Positions 51,699-60,568 of a DNA stretch of 64,000 nt are shown piece after piece. The DNA is from Paenibacillus hemerocallicola. Its GTDB lineage: Bacteria > Bacillota > Bacilli > Paenibacillales > NBRC-103111. Where the stretch lies: contig NZ_VDCQ01000001.1 in NCBI RefSeq assembly GCF_006265175.1, positions 124,001 through 188,000 of the forward strand, written 5' to 3'. The translations under genes and the position numbers were made by a program. Under the pieces are notes generated by a model. It was not told the origin of the DNA and did no database searches. It worked only from the letters and a program-made list of their open reading frames with translations. Numbering within the stretch: the first letter of the stretch is position 1; the number at the start of each line of letters is the position of its first letter.

Positions 51699-51819
51699 CA
51701 ATAGAGCTCTCCTTCCGCAAGGAGCGTAGGTTTTGATTAGACTGATTATGTCCATCTGGGTTGCCCTTTATACAAAAAAAAGCTATCAAGAGGCAGCTCC
51801 TGATAGCTTCGGTCAATTT

Positions 51820-52779
51820 TTATATCATCGGATTGGCGTGTAAAATCTTGTGGCCGTCAGCGCATGGCTTGCCTGTCTCGTAAGAAATATCGCCAAGACT
51901 CTCCTCCAGAGCCTGTCTAGAATCATAGGCAACGTCGCCCCGGGGGGGACGGGAGGCATAATCTTCGGATATATATCGGAGTGCCGCGTCCATAACACGG
52001 ATACCGTCATCGATGGCTTGGTTCCACAAGTCCCAGAAGCTTTCGGTATGGCGTTCCTCCAGGATGGAAGGATGGCGCCATTCCGCGCGCGATTCGTTCA
52101 GAAAGTCGAGCGGAGGAACCTGCCTCTTGAAGACGAAAGGCTCGATTTTGCCGAAGGTAATACTCCGTTTCACCCCTGTTGGATCGTGAAACAGCTTCTG
52201 GGCCCGGATCATATCGCGATACGCGTCATCCCAGTCGCTTGCGCCGAAGCGTTCGGCAATTTCCGGATAATGAAGGCGGGCCAGTCGGTCGAATACGGTC
52301 GCCATATTGCCGGGCAGACGTTCCCCGGCGTACAATTCCTTCCATACGGGCGTCTTCCAGGTTTCAACGCCGGCAATTTTCCGCGCCACCAAAGTATCGA
52401 GTATGATTTCGAACCGCTGATGATACCATTTCTTGAAGCCCGACAAATAAAAGACGTACGGATGCGCATTGCGGTCCAATATATGATGGGTCAAAAAGCC
52501 GAGCACATAGATCGTTTCCGTCGAACGAAGCGGCTTGCCCTTCACATGATCCAACAGGCCAAGAAGGAAAGGTCCGCATTTGGCCGAATGCATAGCGCTG
52601 CCCATCCCGGGCATGCCGCCGGACTGCCACGGAAGAAAGCGGTGGTAAAACAAAAAGTCCGGCCCCTGGCAGCCGAATTGATACGTGCGCAGAAGTTCCG
52701 GAGTAGCTGACGCTTCTTGTAGTCCTACTTTGTCGGCCAGCTCGCGGCCGAACAGAAAATGAGTCCAGATGTTGGGCAT
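51820..52779 (-). CDS. Zinc-dependent phospholipase C family protein
   Basis: The start at 52779 (ATG, AAAGGAGA upstream) gives 319 residues; a start at 52830 is possible. The N-terminal MPNIWTHFLFGRELAD, QFGCQGPDFLFYHRF and GFLTHHILDRNAHPYVFY carry the His and Asp zinc-binding set of the S1/P1 nuclease-phospholipase C fold. No signal peptide is seen, so it is probably cytosolic and its substrate is uncertain. It lies 90 bases downstream of the amidohydrolase gene on the same strand. Confidence 0.85.
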   Translation of the reverse strand: MPNIWTHFLFGRELADKVGLQEASATPELLRTYQFGCQGPDFLFYHRFLPWQSGGMPGMGSAMHSAKCGPFLLGLLDHVKGKPLRSTETIYVLGFLTHHILDRNAHPYVFYLSGFKKWYHQRFEIILDTLVARKIAGVETWKTPVWKELYAGERLPGNMATVFDRLARLHYPEIAERFGASDWDDAYRDMIRAQKLFHDPTGVKRSITFGKIEPFVFKRQVPPLDFLNESRAEWRHPSILEERHTESFWDLWNQAIDDGIRVMDAALRYISEDYASRPPRGDVAYDSRQALEESLGDISYETGKPCADGHKILHANPMI

Positions 52780-52869
52780 CGGGTCGTGGTTCTCCTTTAA
52801 CCTGATCGCCGGGACCTCCGCGACCGTCATCGGCCCCGACGGAGAGCTCCCGGCTATAGCTGTATTGTA

Positions 52870-53736
52870 TCAGGATAGGGGAACGAGCTTCAAGGCGTTG
52901 CCCGAGTATATTTTGGCCAGAACGTCTTCCGGAAGATCGAGCGAATTCAGCACTTCCTGATGGACATTGTCGAAATAATCGCGTCCGTAAAGGATGCGGT
53001 CCTGAAACTCGAGCAGGAACGATTTGGCATACTCCGGATCTCGCTTAAAGGCGTTTGCGCCCGAGCCTGCGGATATATCGCAATACAAGTTCGGATAACG
53101 GTTCAGCATTTCCGCCACTTTGCCGCCCGGAACGACTTTGCCTGTCGGGTAGGACGCTTTATCGTATTGATCGTCGCCGGAGATGTGCGCCCAGAAGCCG
53201 GGGGCATGACCTAGGAAGATCGTCTCTGGACAAGCTTCGACCGCGCGCTCGAACGATTCGATGCCTCCGCCGTACCACCAGTTGGGACGCGGATATTTGG
53301 ATCCGGTTGCAAACTCGTAATCGATATGGACGGTAACCGGCAACCCCTTCTCCCCGCAAAAACGGAACAAGCGGATGGCGTCCGGGTTGTCGTACATCAT
53401 TCTCAGCTTGATCTCGCCGTATACGCGGACACCGTACAGCTTGATGGCATGGTCCAGCTTGTCGATCGCGTCAGGCCTGCGCGGATCGGGGGCGTACCCG
53501 AGGATGAACTTGTCCGGGTACTGCTCGGCATAGCTCACGCAGCGGCGGAACGAGATCGGACCGTCCGGCAAGCCGGCGTCGGGAATACTTTTTTTGTAAG
53601 CGGGATTGTATTCGTCATCCGGGCATTCCCAGCTAAGCAGCCATGTTTTGTCGATATTGTACTGCTTCATGTTGTCCAGATAGCGGGTGACGTTATAGCC
53701 GTACCAATCCGGGTGATTGTGGCAATCGATGATCAT
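52870..53736 (-). CDS. Amidohydrolase family protein
   Basis: A 288-residue protein starting MIIDCHNHPDW, the metal-binding HxH of the amidohydrolase superfamily. It continues with GEIKLRMMYDNPDAIRLFRF, LPVTVHIDYEF, ETIFLGHAPGFWAHISGDD and YCDISAGSGANAFKRDP, and ILYGRDYFDN with the terminal Asp. Matches the Amidohydro_2 group. The substrate is unknown. Confidence 0.9.
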   Translation of the reverse strand: MIIDCHNHPDWYGYNVTRYLDNMKQYNIDKTWLLSWECPDDEYNPAYKKSIPDAGLPDGPISFRRCVSYAEQYPDKFILGYAPDPRRPDAIDKLDHAIKLYGVRVYGEIKLRMMYDNPDAIRLFRFCGEKGLPVTVHIDYEFATGSKYPRPNWWYGGGIESFERAVEACPETIFLGHAPGFWAHISGDDQYDKASYPTGKVVPGGKVAEMLNRYPNLYCDISAGSGANAFKRDPEYAKSFLLEFQDRILYGRDYFDNVHQEVLNSLDLPEDVLAKIYSGNALKLVPLS

Positions 53737-53892
53737 GTATCGAAACCTCGCTTTATCGAATTAATAATTCCTCTCATATTGTACAGGCTAAATACAGGTA
53801 CGACAATCAAAAATCCGTTAGGGGACGACATAAAGACAAAAATCGCTTGGGTACCCGATAGTAGGAGCAATTATTGTTCGCGAAAACTGTGA

Positions 53893-53921
53893 TTGACATT
53901 GGAACAGTTCCGTCATATACT
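53893..53921 (+). promoter_or_regulatory. Strong promoter with palindromic operator, nitroreductase gene
   Basis: Perfect -35 TTGACA and TATACT are 17 bases apart. The spacer contains the perfect palindrome GGAACAGTTCC (53901-53911), and GAACAGT recurs at 53934. A repressor bound there would block transcription. The leader to ATG 54055 is long (about 125 bases). Confidence 0.75.
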
Positions 53922-53958
53922 GTGTTTATGTTTGAACAGTAAAAGGCGTGAAGCCGAA

Positions 53959-54011
53959 TTAGCACTGGCAGAGAGTGTCAGTCAATCTTATCGCGAGATA
54001 TACTGTGCTAA
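53959..54011 (+). ncRNA. Candidate structured 5' leader (three-way junction)
   Basis: TTAGCAC (53959-53965) pairs with GTGCTAA (54005-54011). Inside, TGGCA pairs with TGTCA (loop GAGAG) and ATCTT with GAGAT (one G-T). This forms a compact three-way junction in the leader of the nitroreductase mRNA. It does not match a riboswitch consensus I know. It may be a new cis-element, or chance; the sequence between 53737 and 54054 has no gene. Confidence 0.4.
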
Positions 54012-54054
54012 TTAATGCATAGTTATATAGAACTATTTTGGGAGGAATCATACG

Positions 54055-54720
54055 ATGACGATTGAAGTTAAGCAAGGCGCGCAGACGGCAACAAACGCGG
54101 ATTTTATTTCGGTAGCCGCAGGACGCCGCTCCGTGAGGGTATACGATTCGGAGTGGACCATATCGAAGGAAGAGCTGCAGGACATTTTGAAAACGGCCAT
54201 TATGGCTCCGTCATCTTCCAACTTGCAGCCTTGGCGCTTCCTGGTGCTGCAAAATGCGGAGCTGAAACGGAAGCTGCTGCCGATCGCCTATAATCAGCAG
54301 CAGGTCGTCGAGGCATCGGCGGTTATCGCCGTATTCGCCGATCCGCTTGCTTACGAAAAGGCCGAGACGATATACGGCAGTGCCGTCGAAGCGGGGTACA
54401 TGCAGGAATCGGTAAAAGCCGATTTCGTCAAGCGGACGGTACAAACCTACGGCTCGCTCGGCGAGGACAGATTGAAGAGCATCGCGCTCGTCGACGGCGG
54501 GCTCGTATCGATGCAGCTCATGCTGGCGGCCAAGGCGAAAGGGTACGACACCGTGCCGATGGGCGGCTACGATGCCGACAAATTCAAGGAAGCGTTCGAC
54601 GTACCGCAGCGCTGGGCACCGGTTATGCTGATCGCTCTCGGCAAAGCCGCCAAGGAAGGACATCCGACGACCCGGTTGCCTTTGGAAGAGGTGGCGTTCT
54701 GGAATTCGATCGAAGCTTGA
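54055..54720 (+). CDS. Nitroreductase family protein (YdgI/YodC-like)
   Basis: ATG 54055 has GGGAGGAA upstream. The 221-residue FMN-dependent oxidoreductase shows RRSVRVYDSEWTISKEEL near the N terminus (phosphate binding), IMAPSSSNLQPWRFLVL, and the late LMLAAKAKGYDTVPMGGYD and VPQRWAPVMLIALGKAAKE. These place it among B. subtilis YdgI/YodC-type enzymes, which reduce nitro compounds or quinones with NAD(P)H. It has its own strong promoter, operator and structured leader, and a terminator. Confidence 0.93.
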   Translation: MTIEVKQGAQTATNADFISVAAGRRSVRVYDSEWTISKEELQDILKTAIMAPSSSNLQPWRFLVLQNAELKRKLLPIAYNQQQVVEASAVIAVFADPLAYEKAETIYGSAVEAGYMQESVKADFVKRTVQTYGSLGEDRLKSIALVDGGLVSMQLMLAAKAKGYDTVPMGGYDADKFKEAFDVPQRWAPVMLIALGKAAKEGHPTTRLPLEEVAFWNSIEA

Positions 54721-54770
54721 CATGGGAGTGCAAATGAGCCGCGCTCAATAGCTCGGTTTATGGAACGGAG

Positions 54771-54798
54771 GGAGGGCTATTAGCCCTCCTCTTTTTTT
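54771..54798 (+). terminator. Terminator of nitroreductase gene
   Basis: GGAGGGC pairs with GCCCTCC across TATTA, followed by TCTTTTTTT. Confidence 0.9.
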
Positions 54799-54871
54799 CT
54801 GCGCTAAAAGCACCGATGATCATTGCAAACGCAATGGAAAACAGGCAATATAGAAATGGGGGGTGACCGTG

Positions 54872-55309
54872 ATGGAAGCGAACAAAAAAGAAGCGCCAAA
54901 CGCGAAATGGTTCGGGTATGCCCTGCAATCTCTGGCCATTCTCGCGATTCATAACGGTGTGTGTCCAAGCTGCGAAATCGCGGTTAAAATGGAGTCACAA
55001 GCTACGCTGCTGCGGCGCATTATGGCCCAGTTGTCCAAATATAATCTTGTAGTCGCCAAGGAAGGCCGGGACGGAGGCTATTTGTTGGCCAAACCGGCGG
55101 CTCAAATCACGTTTGCCGACGTATACCGCGCGCTCCAGCTGTCCGAACCGCTATCGCAGGCGTTGCTGGACTCGACCTCCGAAGGAATATTCGGGAAAGA
55201 AATGCAATGCTATTTTACGAAGTTTGCCGGGGATTGGCAAAAACGGGTGCTGTTCGAATTGGAGCAGCGTACGATCGCGGATCTGACAATCGGGTTCGAA
55301 TTGAAATAG
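54872..55309 (+). CDS. Rrf2-like winged-helix regulator
   Basis: ATG 54872 has ATGGGGGG upstream; GTG 54863 and 54869 lie too near it. The 145-residue protein has an N-terminal winged helix: WFGYALQSLAILAIHNGVCP, SQATLLRRIMAQLSKYNLVV (recognition helix) and KEGRDGGYLLAKPAAQITF, the GRDGGY wing typical of Rrf2-type regulators. Two Cys (PSCEIA and MQCYF) are present, but not the usual three-Cys cluster motif. It may be a sensor for redox or nitrosative stress and could control the neighbouring nitroreductase or esterase. Confidence 0.8.
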   Translation: MEANKKEAPNAKWFGYALQSLAILAIHNGVCPSCEIAVKMESQATLLRRIMAQLSKYNLVVAKEGRDGGYLLAKPAAQITFADVYRALQLSEPLSQALLDSTSEGIFGKEMQCYFTKFAGDWQKRVLFELEQRTIADLTIGFELK

Positions 55310-55356
55310 GTTGATCGAGATACGGATGATATATAGAATGGAAAGGTTGATATTTT

Positions 55357-56106
55357 ATGGCATTCATGCAGTGCAATTTTTCTTCCGAAACTTTGGCGAT
55401 CGGAGCGTCGATGAACGTGCTGCTGCCGGATCCGAAGCCGGGCCAGCCCGCCGACCGCAAATATCCGACGCTTTTTTTGCTGCACGGACTTTCCGACGAT
55501 CATACGGCTTGGATGCGTTGGACTTCAATCGAGCGATACGTTCGGACCAAAGAAATCGCCGTCGTCATGCCGGCTGTAAACCGGAGTTTTTATTCCGACA
55601 TGGCGGGTGGATATCCGTATTGGAAGTTTATTAGCGAAGAGCTGCCGGCCAAAGCAAGAGCTTACTTCCCGCTCTCCGACAAGAGAGAGGATACGTTTGC
55701 GGCCGGGCTCTCCATGGGAGGTTACGGAGCTTTCAAGCTTGCGCTTCGGCGGCCGGATCTGTTCGCGGCGGCGGCAAGCTTGTCGGGTGCGCTCGATATT
55801 AGCGGAACCAAGGAACGATGGGTGAAGGACTTTGGCTTCATATTCGGCGAGGGGGCCCTAGTTCCCGAGGATGACGACTTATTTAAACTTGCCGAGAAGG
55901 TTGCCGCCTCGGACGGGCCGAAGCCGAAGCTGTATCAGGCTTGCGGTACGGAGGATTATTTGTACTCGGCTAACCGCAAGTTTTTGGACCATGCGCGTTC
56001 GCTCTCGTTTGAGCTGGAATACGAGGATGGACCGGGAGGACACAGCTGGGATTTCTGGGACGAGTACATACGGCGCGTCCTGGAATGGCTGCCGGTTCGC
56101 AGTTGA
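55357..56106 (+). CDS. Esterase, esterase D / tributyrin esterase family
   Basis: The 249-residue alpha/beta hydrolase has TLFLLHGLSDDHTAWMRWT (oxyanion region), the nucleophile elbow GLSMGGYG, ACGTEDYLYSANRKF with the acid, and GPGGHSWDFWDEYIR with the catalytic His. Matches the acetyl esterase/EstA group of Firmicutes. No signal peptide: cytosolic. ATG 55357 follows AAAGG. It lies 47 bases after the regulator gene on the same strand. Confidence 0.92.
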   Translation: MAFMQCNFSSETLAIGASMNVLLPDPKPGQPADRKYPTLFLLHGLSDDHTAWMRWTSIERYVRTKEIAVVMPAVNRSFYSDMAGGYPYWKFISEELPAKARAYFPLSDKREDTFAAGLSMGGYGAFKLALRRPDLFAAAASLSGALDISGTKERWVKDFGFIFGEGALVPEDDDLFKLAEKVAASDGPKPKLYQACGTEDYLYSANRKFLDHARSLSFELEYEDGPGGHSWDFWDEYIRRVLEWLPVRS

Positions 56107-56118
56107 GAAGGATATAGC

Positions 56119-56154
56119 CGGAGAGTGCCTTTGCAAGAAGGCACTCTCCGCTTT
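56119..56154. terminator. Terminator after esterase gene
   Basis: CGGAGAGTGCCTT pairs perfectly with AAGGCACTCTCCG around TGCAAG, followed by CTTTTG. It lies between convergent genes. Confidence 0.85.
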
Positions 56155-56173
56155 TGTTGACGAGGTTACGGCT

Positions 56174-56329
56174 TTACATTGTAAAGCGCGTTTTGTCCTT
56201 TTTGTCCGTCGGTTGCTCGTTCTCCGTCTTTTCGCTCAAATCTATGGAGAACTCTTCGCGGTACTGTTCGATCTGCGACGGGTGTCCCGCCGGACCGTTG
56301 TTTTTGGGGCGATTGTTGCGTCCTGCCAT
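56174..56329 (-). CDS. Small hydrophilic protein with strong RBS (51 aa)
   Basis: ATG at 56329 on the minus strand has a near-perfect AGGAGGTGA upstream. The product is very hydrophilic: MAGRNNRPKNNGPAGHPSQI, then EQYREEFSIDLSEKTENEQ, ending in KDKTRFTM. The length and composition recall the small hydrophilic proteins (YfhD-like or minor spore proteins) of bacilli, but I cannot assign a family. The palindrome GCTTTACATTGTAAAGC covers its last codons. It diverges from the M42 peptidase gene. Confidence 0.75.
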   Translation of the reverse strand: MAGRNNRPKNNGPAGHPSQIEQYREEFSIDLSEKTENEQPTDKKDKTRFTM

Positions 56330-56459
56330 GGTGATCACCTCCTCGCCTATTGTAGTTTGCCATACGCATCCGATATCATACGACCGTCTTGTGCCGGTTG
56401 ACCTGCCGGGATTCTACATCAAAAAAATGACAATGAATATCAGGAAAGGTTGGGATACC

Positions 56460-57488
56460 ATGATCGTGAATCGGGACTATATGCTTCATATTTTGACCCG
56501 GCTGCTCGAGACGCCGAGTCCGTCCGGTTATTGCGGACGAATCGTATCGCTTGTCGAGGAGGAGGCCGCGAAGCTCGGCTTCGTCCCGGATCGTACGCCG
56601 AAAGGCTGCGTTATCATCACGGTATCCGGCAAACGGGAGGAAGCGATGGGCATTTCCGCGCATGTGGATACGCTCGGGGCGATGGTCCGCTCGATTAAGC
56701 CGAACGGAACGATCCGCTTTACGCCGGTCGGCGGATATATGATGAGCTCGGTCGAGAACGAGTATTGCCGGGTTCACACCCGGGACGGTCGGGAATATGA
56801 AGGGACGGTATTGACCGTGAAGCCGTCGGTTCACGTATATGGCGATGCGCGGGAATTGAAGCGCGAGGAAGCGAACATGGAAATACGGATCGACGAGAAC
56901 GTTGCGAGCAAAGATGAAGTGTTGGCGCTCGGCATATCGGTCGGCGATTTCGTGTCCTGGGAACCGCGTACCCGATTGCTGGCGAACGGATACGTCAAAT
57001 CGCGTCACCTGGACGATAAAGCGGGAGTTGCGGCCGTATTCGCGCTGCTTCGGGGATTGCGGGATTCGGGAGTTGCGCCGGAGAGGACGTTGAAGATCGT
57101 CATTTCGGTATACGAAGAGGTAGGACATGGGGCGGCCTATTTACCGCCCGACATCAGGGAACTGATCGCGGTCGACATGGGCGCGATGGGAGACGATTTG
57201 AGCTGCAAAGAAACGGACGTATCCATTTGCGCCAAAGATTCTTCCGGCCCTTACGATTACGATATGACCACAAGGCTGATCCGTCTTGCCCAAAAGAACA
57301 ACATCCCGCATGCGGTCGATATTTACCCGAACTATGGTTCGGATGCTTCGGCGGCGCTTAGAGGAGGCAGCAATATACGTGCCGCCTTGATCGGCCCCGG
57401 GGTCCATGCTTCGCACGGCATGGAGCGGACGCATACGGACGCGATCGCGAATACAGCGGCTTTGTTGGCTGCATATGTGCTGGAATAG
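56460..57488 (+). CDS. M42 family metallopeptidase (glutamyl aminopeptidase type)
   Basis: ATG 56460 has CAGGAAAGG ten bases upstream; a much longer open frame upstream has no support. The 342-residue enzyme has SAHVDTLGAMV (His, Asp metal ligands), KSRHLDDKAGVAAVFALL (bridging Asp), VYEEVGHGA (catalytic and metal Glu), AVDMGAMGDD, and GVHASHGMERTHTDA (His). These complete the di-metal set of M42 peptidases, which form large tetrahedral complexes and cleave N-terminal residues from peptides. Confidence 0.94.
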   Translation: MIVNRDYMLHILTRLLETPSPSGYCGRIVSLVEEEAAKLGFVPDRTPKGCVIITVSGKREEAMGISAHVDTLGAMVRSIKPNGTIRFTPVGGYMMSSVENEYCRVHTRDGREYEGTVLTVKPSVHVYGDARELKREEANMEIRIDENVASKDEVLALGISVGDFVSWEPRTRLLANGYVKSRHLDDKAGVAAVFALLRGLRDSGVAPERTLKIVISVYEEVGHGAAYLPPDIRELIAVDMGAMGDDLSCKETDVSICAKDSSGPYDYDMTTRLIRLAQKNNIPHAVDIYPNYGSDASAALRGGSNIRAALIGPGVHASHGMERTHTDAIANTAALLAAYVLE

Positions 57489-57502
57489 ATCGAATGCGAA
57501 AG

Positions 57503-57546
57503 AACCTCCATTCCACGTGGAATACGTGGCTACGGAGGTTTTTTAT
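57503..57546. terminator. Terminator between convergent peptidase genes
   Basis: AACCTCC pairs with GGAGGTT, with an inner CCACGT/ACGTGG helix, followed by TTTTTT. Confidence 0.82.
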
Positions 57547-57603
57547 GTTCATGACTACCGTTCGGCCGGAGCACGACCGACTGTGCGATTGCCGCAAGGA
57601 AGA

Positions 57604-58767
57604 CTATTTCGTTGCCCGGAATGCCGATTTTATGTTTTGCAGGAGGACTGTGTCGGAAATGACATCATATGCGGTGGCGGCCAGCGCCTTGGCGGATAGG
57701 ATCATGCCGTCCAAAGCGCGTTCGGTCATGGCGAAATCGCGAAATTCGGGCGTATGAAGCATATGGGTTTCATCGATGACCTGAACGAACGGATGAATGG
57801 AAGGGCACCGTCGGGAAACGTTGCCAAGATCGAGAGAGCCGTGATCCTGTCCATCGTATATCCGCTCTGCCGCAACGCCTAGACCGACCAGATTAGCCGT
57901 GAAAGCTTCGGATAGCGGTCCGTTCGTACTCAGCTCGTCATAGGAGTATTCGTAGTTGCTCGTTGCAAGCGTGCAGCCGGTTTGCAGAGCCGCTCCTTCC
58001 GCACAGCGGATGACCTTTCGGACCGTCTCGTCCGTGTACGGACGATTGGCGGAACGGACGTAGAACTTTGCGGAAGCATATTCCGGAATGATATTCGGAG
58101 CTTCGCCGCCGGCGGTAATGACGCCATGGATTCGGGCATGGCTGGCGAGCTGCTGCCGCAGCGCATTCAACGAGTTGAACAGCATAAGCACGGCGTCCAG
58201 CGCATTGACGCCGTCCTGCGGATTCGCCGCCGCATGGGCGGATTTGCCGAAATATTCGAACTGCAGAGCATCCATGGCGAGAGAAGAGCCCGACTTCTCG
58301 AACCGGTGAAACGGGTGGGCCATAAGCGCGATATCGACGTCGTCGAACAGCCCCGCTTCCGACATCGGTACTTTCGCTCCCTTCGTTTCCTCCGCGGGTG
58401 TGCCGTATACGCGTATGGCGCCTCCGATCCCGTCGAGCACCGATTTCAAGCCGATGGCCGCTCCCAAGCCCATCGTGCAGATCAGGTGATGGCCGCAAGC
58501 GTGACCGAGCCCCGGCAGCGCATCGTATTCGCACAAAAAGGCGACGATCGGACCGGGCTTGCCCGACTCGTATGTGGCGATAAAAGCCGTAGGCAGTCCC
58601 AGAATATCCGTCTCGACCCGGAAGCCTTGCCGCTTCAGCTCGCCCGTCAGCTCCGCGCAAGCCAATACTTCCTCGTTTCCCAGTTCGGGATGTTCGCCGA
58701 TATAGAGAGCGATTCGTTTCAACGTGTCGGCATTTTCGTTAATGGCATTAAATAGCTGTTTTTTCAT
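57604..58767 (-). CDS. M20-family amidohydrolase (aminobenzoyl-glutamate hydrolase-like)
   Basis: A 387-residue enzyme with the metal ligands of M20D: YDALPGLGHACGHHLICTMG, VYGTPAEETKGAKVPM with Glu pair, ALMAHPFHRF and GKSAHAAANPQDGVNALDAV. The dimerisation insert follows and the C-terminal FVQVIDETHMLHTPEFRD carries the last His. Likely to hydrolyse N-acyl amino acids or dipeptides; exact substrate unknown. A single gene on the minus strand. Confidence 0.92.
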   Translation of the reverse strand: MKKQLFNAINENADTLKRIALYIGEHPELGNEEVLACAELTGELKRQGFRVETDILGLPTAFIATYESGKPGPIVAFLCEYDALPGLGHACGHHLICTMGLGAAIGLKSVLDGIGGAIRVYGTPAEETKGAKVPMSEAGLFDDVDIALMAHPFHRFEKSGSSLAMDALQFEYFGKSAHAAANPQDGVNALDAVLMLFNSLNALRQQLASHARIHGVITAGGEAPNIIPEYASAKFYVRSANRPYTDETVRKVIRCAEGAALQTGCTLATSNYEYSYDELSTNGPLSEAFTANLVGLGVAAERIYDGQDHGSLDLGNVSRRCPSIHPFVQVIDETHMLHTPEFRDFAMTERALDGMILSAKALAATAYDVISDTVLLQNIKSAFRATK

Positions 58768-58917
58768 CCTTATCCCCCACTCCGGCGTTTCCTACGGACA
58801 TTGTAACGGATTAGGGAAAGGAATGCGAACGCTCCGAGAAATAGTTGCATGGAACTGGGCGCAATCGGAAGCTTTATGAATATGGTATAGGAACAACTGC
58901 GAGCGGAGGTTGGTTTC

Positions 58918-59568
58918 ATGGAGCGGGAACTCGTATATTTGGCGCTTGGCGATTCGTTGACGGCGGGGAAAGGAGCACCGCCGGGTAGCAGCTTCGTGCA
59001 GCAATATATCCGGCTGACCGAGACCAGCCTGGGTTTGACGGTAATAGCGAAAAATGCGGGCAAGAGCGGAGCGACGACCGAACAAATTCTTCAAGTGATC
59101 CGGACGGACGAGAAGGTGCGATCGGCTGCGGAAAGGTCGGCCGTCATTACGTTAACGGCGGGCGGCAACGATTTGATCCAAGCGGCGAAACGGTATTATT
59201 TCGACAATGACAGCCGCATTTTAATGTCCGCTCTAAAGCGGTTCCAGCGAAACATTTCCCATATACTAGAAACTATTCGCCAACTGAAAGAGGGAAGCGG
59301 CGCTTATGCCGTCAGAGTGATCGGCCTTTACAATCCGCTCCCCGAATTCGAGGAGGCCGTTTTTTGGGTCAACAAATTCAACGAGCACTTGCGGTCGCTT
59401 CAATCGGGACACATTCATATCGTTGATGTGTACGACGCATTTCTGGGCAAGGAGGACGATTACTTATCGGACGACCGGTTCCATCCGAATCCCGAAGGGT
59501 ACCGGGTTATCGCCGAACGCGTGCACTTGACGGGTTACGACCCTATCGAGGCTACAAAAGGCGTTTGA
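58918..59568 (+). CDS. SGNH/GDSL-type esterase
   Basis: ATG 58918 has GGAGG upstream. The 216-residue hydrolase has ELVYLALGDSLTAGKGAPPG with catalytic Ser in GDSLT, KNAGKSGATTEQIL (block II Gly), ITLTAGGNDLIQAAK (block III Asn) and YLSDDRFHPNPEGYRVIAE with the catalytic Asp-His pair. No signal peptide. The gene end overlaps the end of etfA by 17 bases on the opposite strand, which is unusual. Confidence 0.93.
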   Translation: MERELVYLALGDSLTAGKGAPPGSSFVQQYIRLTETSLGLTVIAKNAGKSGATTEQILQVIRTDEKVRSAAERSAVITLTAGGNDLIQAAKRYYFDNDSRILMSALKRFQRNISHILETIRQLKEGSGAYAVRVIGLYNPLPEFEEAVFWVNKFNEHLRSLQSGHIHIVDVYDAFLGKEDDYLSDDRFHPNPEGYRVIAERVHLTGYDPIEATKGV

Positions 59569-60541
59569 ATTCCTCCGTCAACAGTGGCACGATATCGAAC
59601 AAATCCCCTACAAGACCATAATCGGCTATTTTGAAAATGGGAGCCTCCGGATCTTTATTGATCGCCACGATGACCCGCGATCCGCTCATGCCGGCCACAT
59701 GCTGGATGGCGCCGCTGATACCGCAAGCGATATACAACTCCGGGGTCACGACTTTGCCGGTCTGACCGATTTGCATCGAGTAATCGCAATAGCCGGCATC
59801 GCATGCGCCGCGGGAAGCTCCTACCGCGCCTCCCAGCGAGTCGGCCAGCTCGGCGAGCGGCTTGAACCCGTCAGCGTTTCTCACCCCCCGACCGCCGGAA
59901 ACAATAATTTTCGCTTCGGACAAATCGGTTTTTCCCGTCGCGCGCTTCACGATATGCTTCACGACCGTGCGCAAATCGGGTTGCTCCGGTTCGATCGCTT
60001 CGAATGATGACGAATCGAGCGGCTGAACGGAATTTGTAGCATGATCGTCCGACGGCTGAAAATTGTTCGGCCGGATCGTGACGACCCACGGTTCTTGGCG
60101 AAACCGCCTTTTTTCAAACGCCTTGCCGGCATAAATCGGGCGCGTGAAGCTGAACGTATCTCCGCACTGTTCAATAGCTATTACATCGGAGATTTGCCCC
60201 GCATTCATCCGCGCTGCCAATCTTGGCGCAATATCTTTGCCGAAGGCGGTATGGCCCAGGATGACAGCGGATGGCTGCAGCCGGGTTATTAGGCGGGTGA
60301 CGGTTCTGAATACGCTCTCCGTGTCCGTCCGGGTCGATTGATCATTTCCGGCGGAAAAGACCCGATCGGCTCCCGAGGCCAGCAATTCGGCTGCAAGCTG
60401 TTCCTTGTCGGCTCCGGAAACGAAGGCGAAGACGGTCCCGGCCTCACCTGCCAGCAAACGTGCCGCGGCGATCGACTCCAAAGAGACTTGGCGCAGCTTT
60501 CCTTCGCGTAGCTCGGCGATTACAAGCACTTGGCGATTCAT
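59552..60541 (-). CDS. etfA: Electron transfer flavoprotein, alpha subunit
   Basis: A 329-residue protein with an N-terminal Rossmann-like domain (VLVIAELREGKLRQVSLESI) and the C-terminal FAD domain: KIIVSGGRGVRNADGFKPLA, GGAVGASRGACDAGYCDYSM, GQTGKVVTPELYIACGISGA, HVAGMSGSRVIVAINKDPEA and FKIADYGLVGDLF. These form the FAD/AMP binding set. It forms a heterodimer with EtfB and carries electrons from acyl-CoA dehydrogenases. It lies 28 bases after etfB, in one operon. Confidence 0.96.
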   Translation of the reverse strand: MNRQVLVIAELREGKLRQVSLESIAAARLLAGEAGTVFAFVSGADKEQLAAELLASGADRVFSAGNDQSTRTDTESVFRTVTRLITRLQPSAVILGHTAFGKDIAPRLAARMNAGQISDVIAIEQCGDTFSFTRPIYAGKAFEKRRFRQEPWVVTIRPNNFQPSDDHATNSVQPLDSSSFEAIEPEQPDLRTVVKHIVKRATGKTDLSEAKIIVSGGRGVRNADGFKPLAELADSLGGAVGASRGACDAGYCDYSMQIGQTGKVVTPELYIACGISGAIQHVAGMSGSRVIVAINKDPEAPIFKIADYGLVGDLFDIVPLLTEEFKRLL

Positions 60542-60568
60542 CGGTTTCCCTCCTTATTTGTTGACGAT

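Noticed and set aside
51850-52710. 286-codon plus-strand frame opposite the phospholipase C-like gene
   Set aside because: Shadow frame without binding site or recognisable motif.
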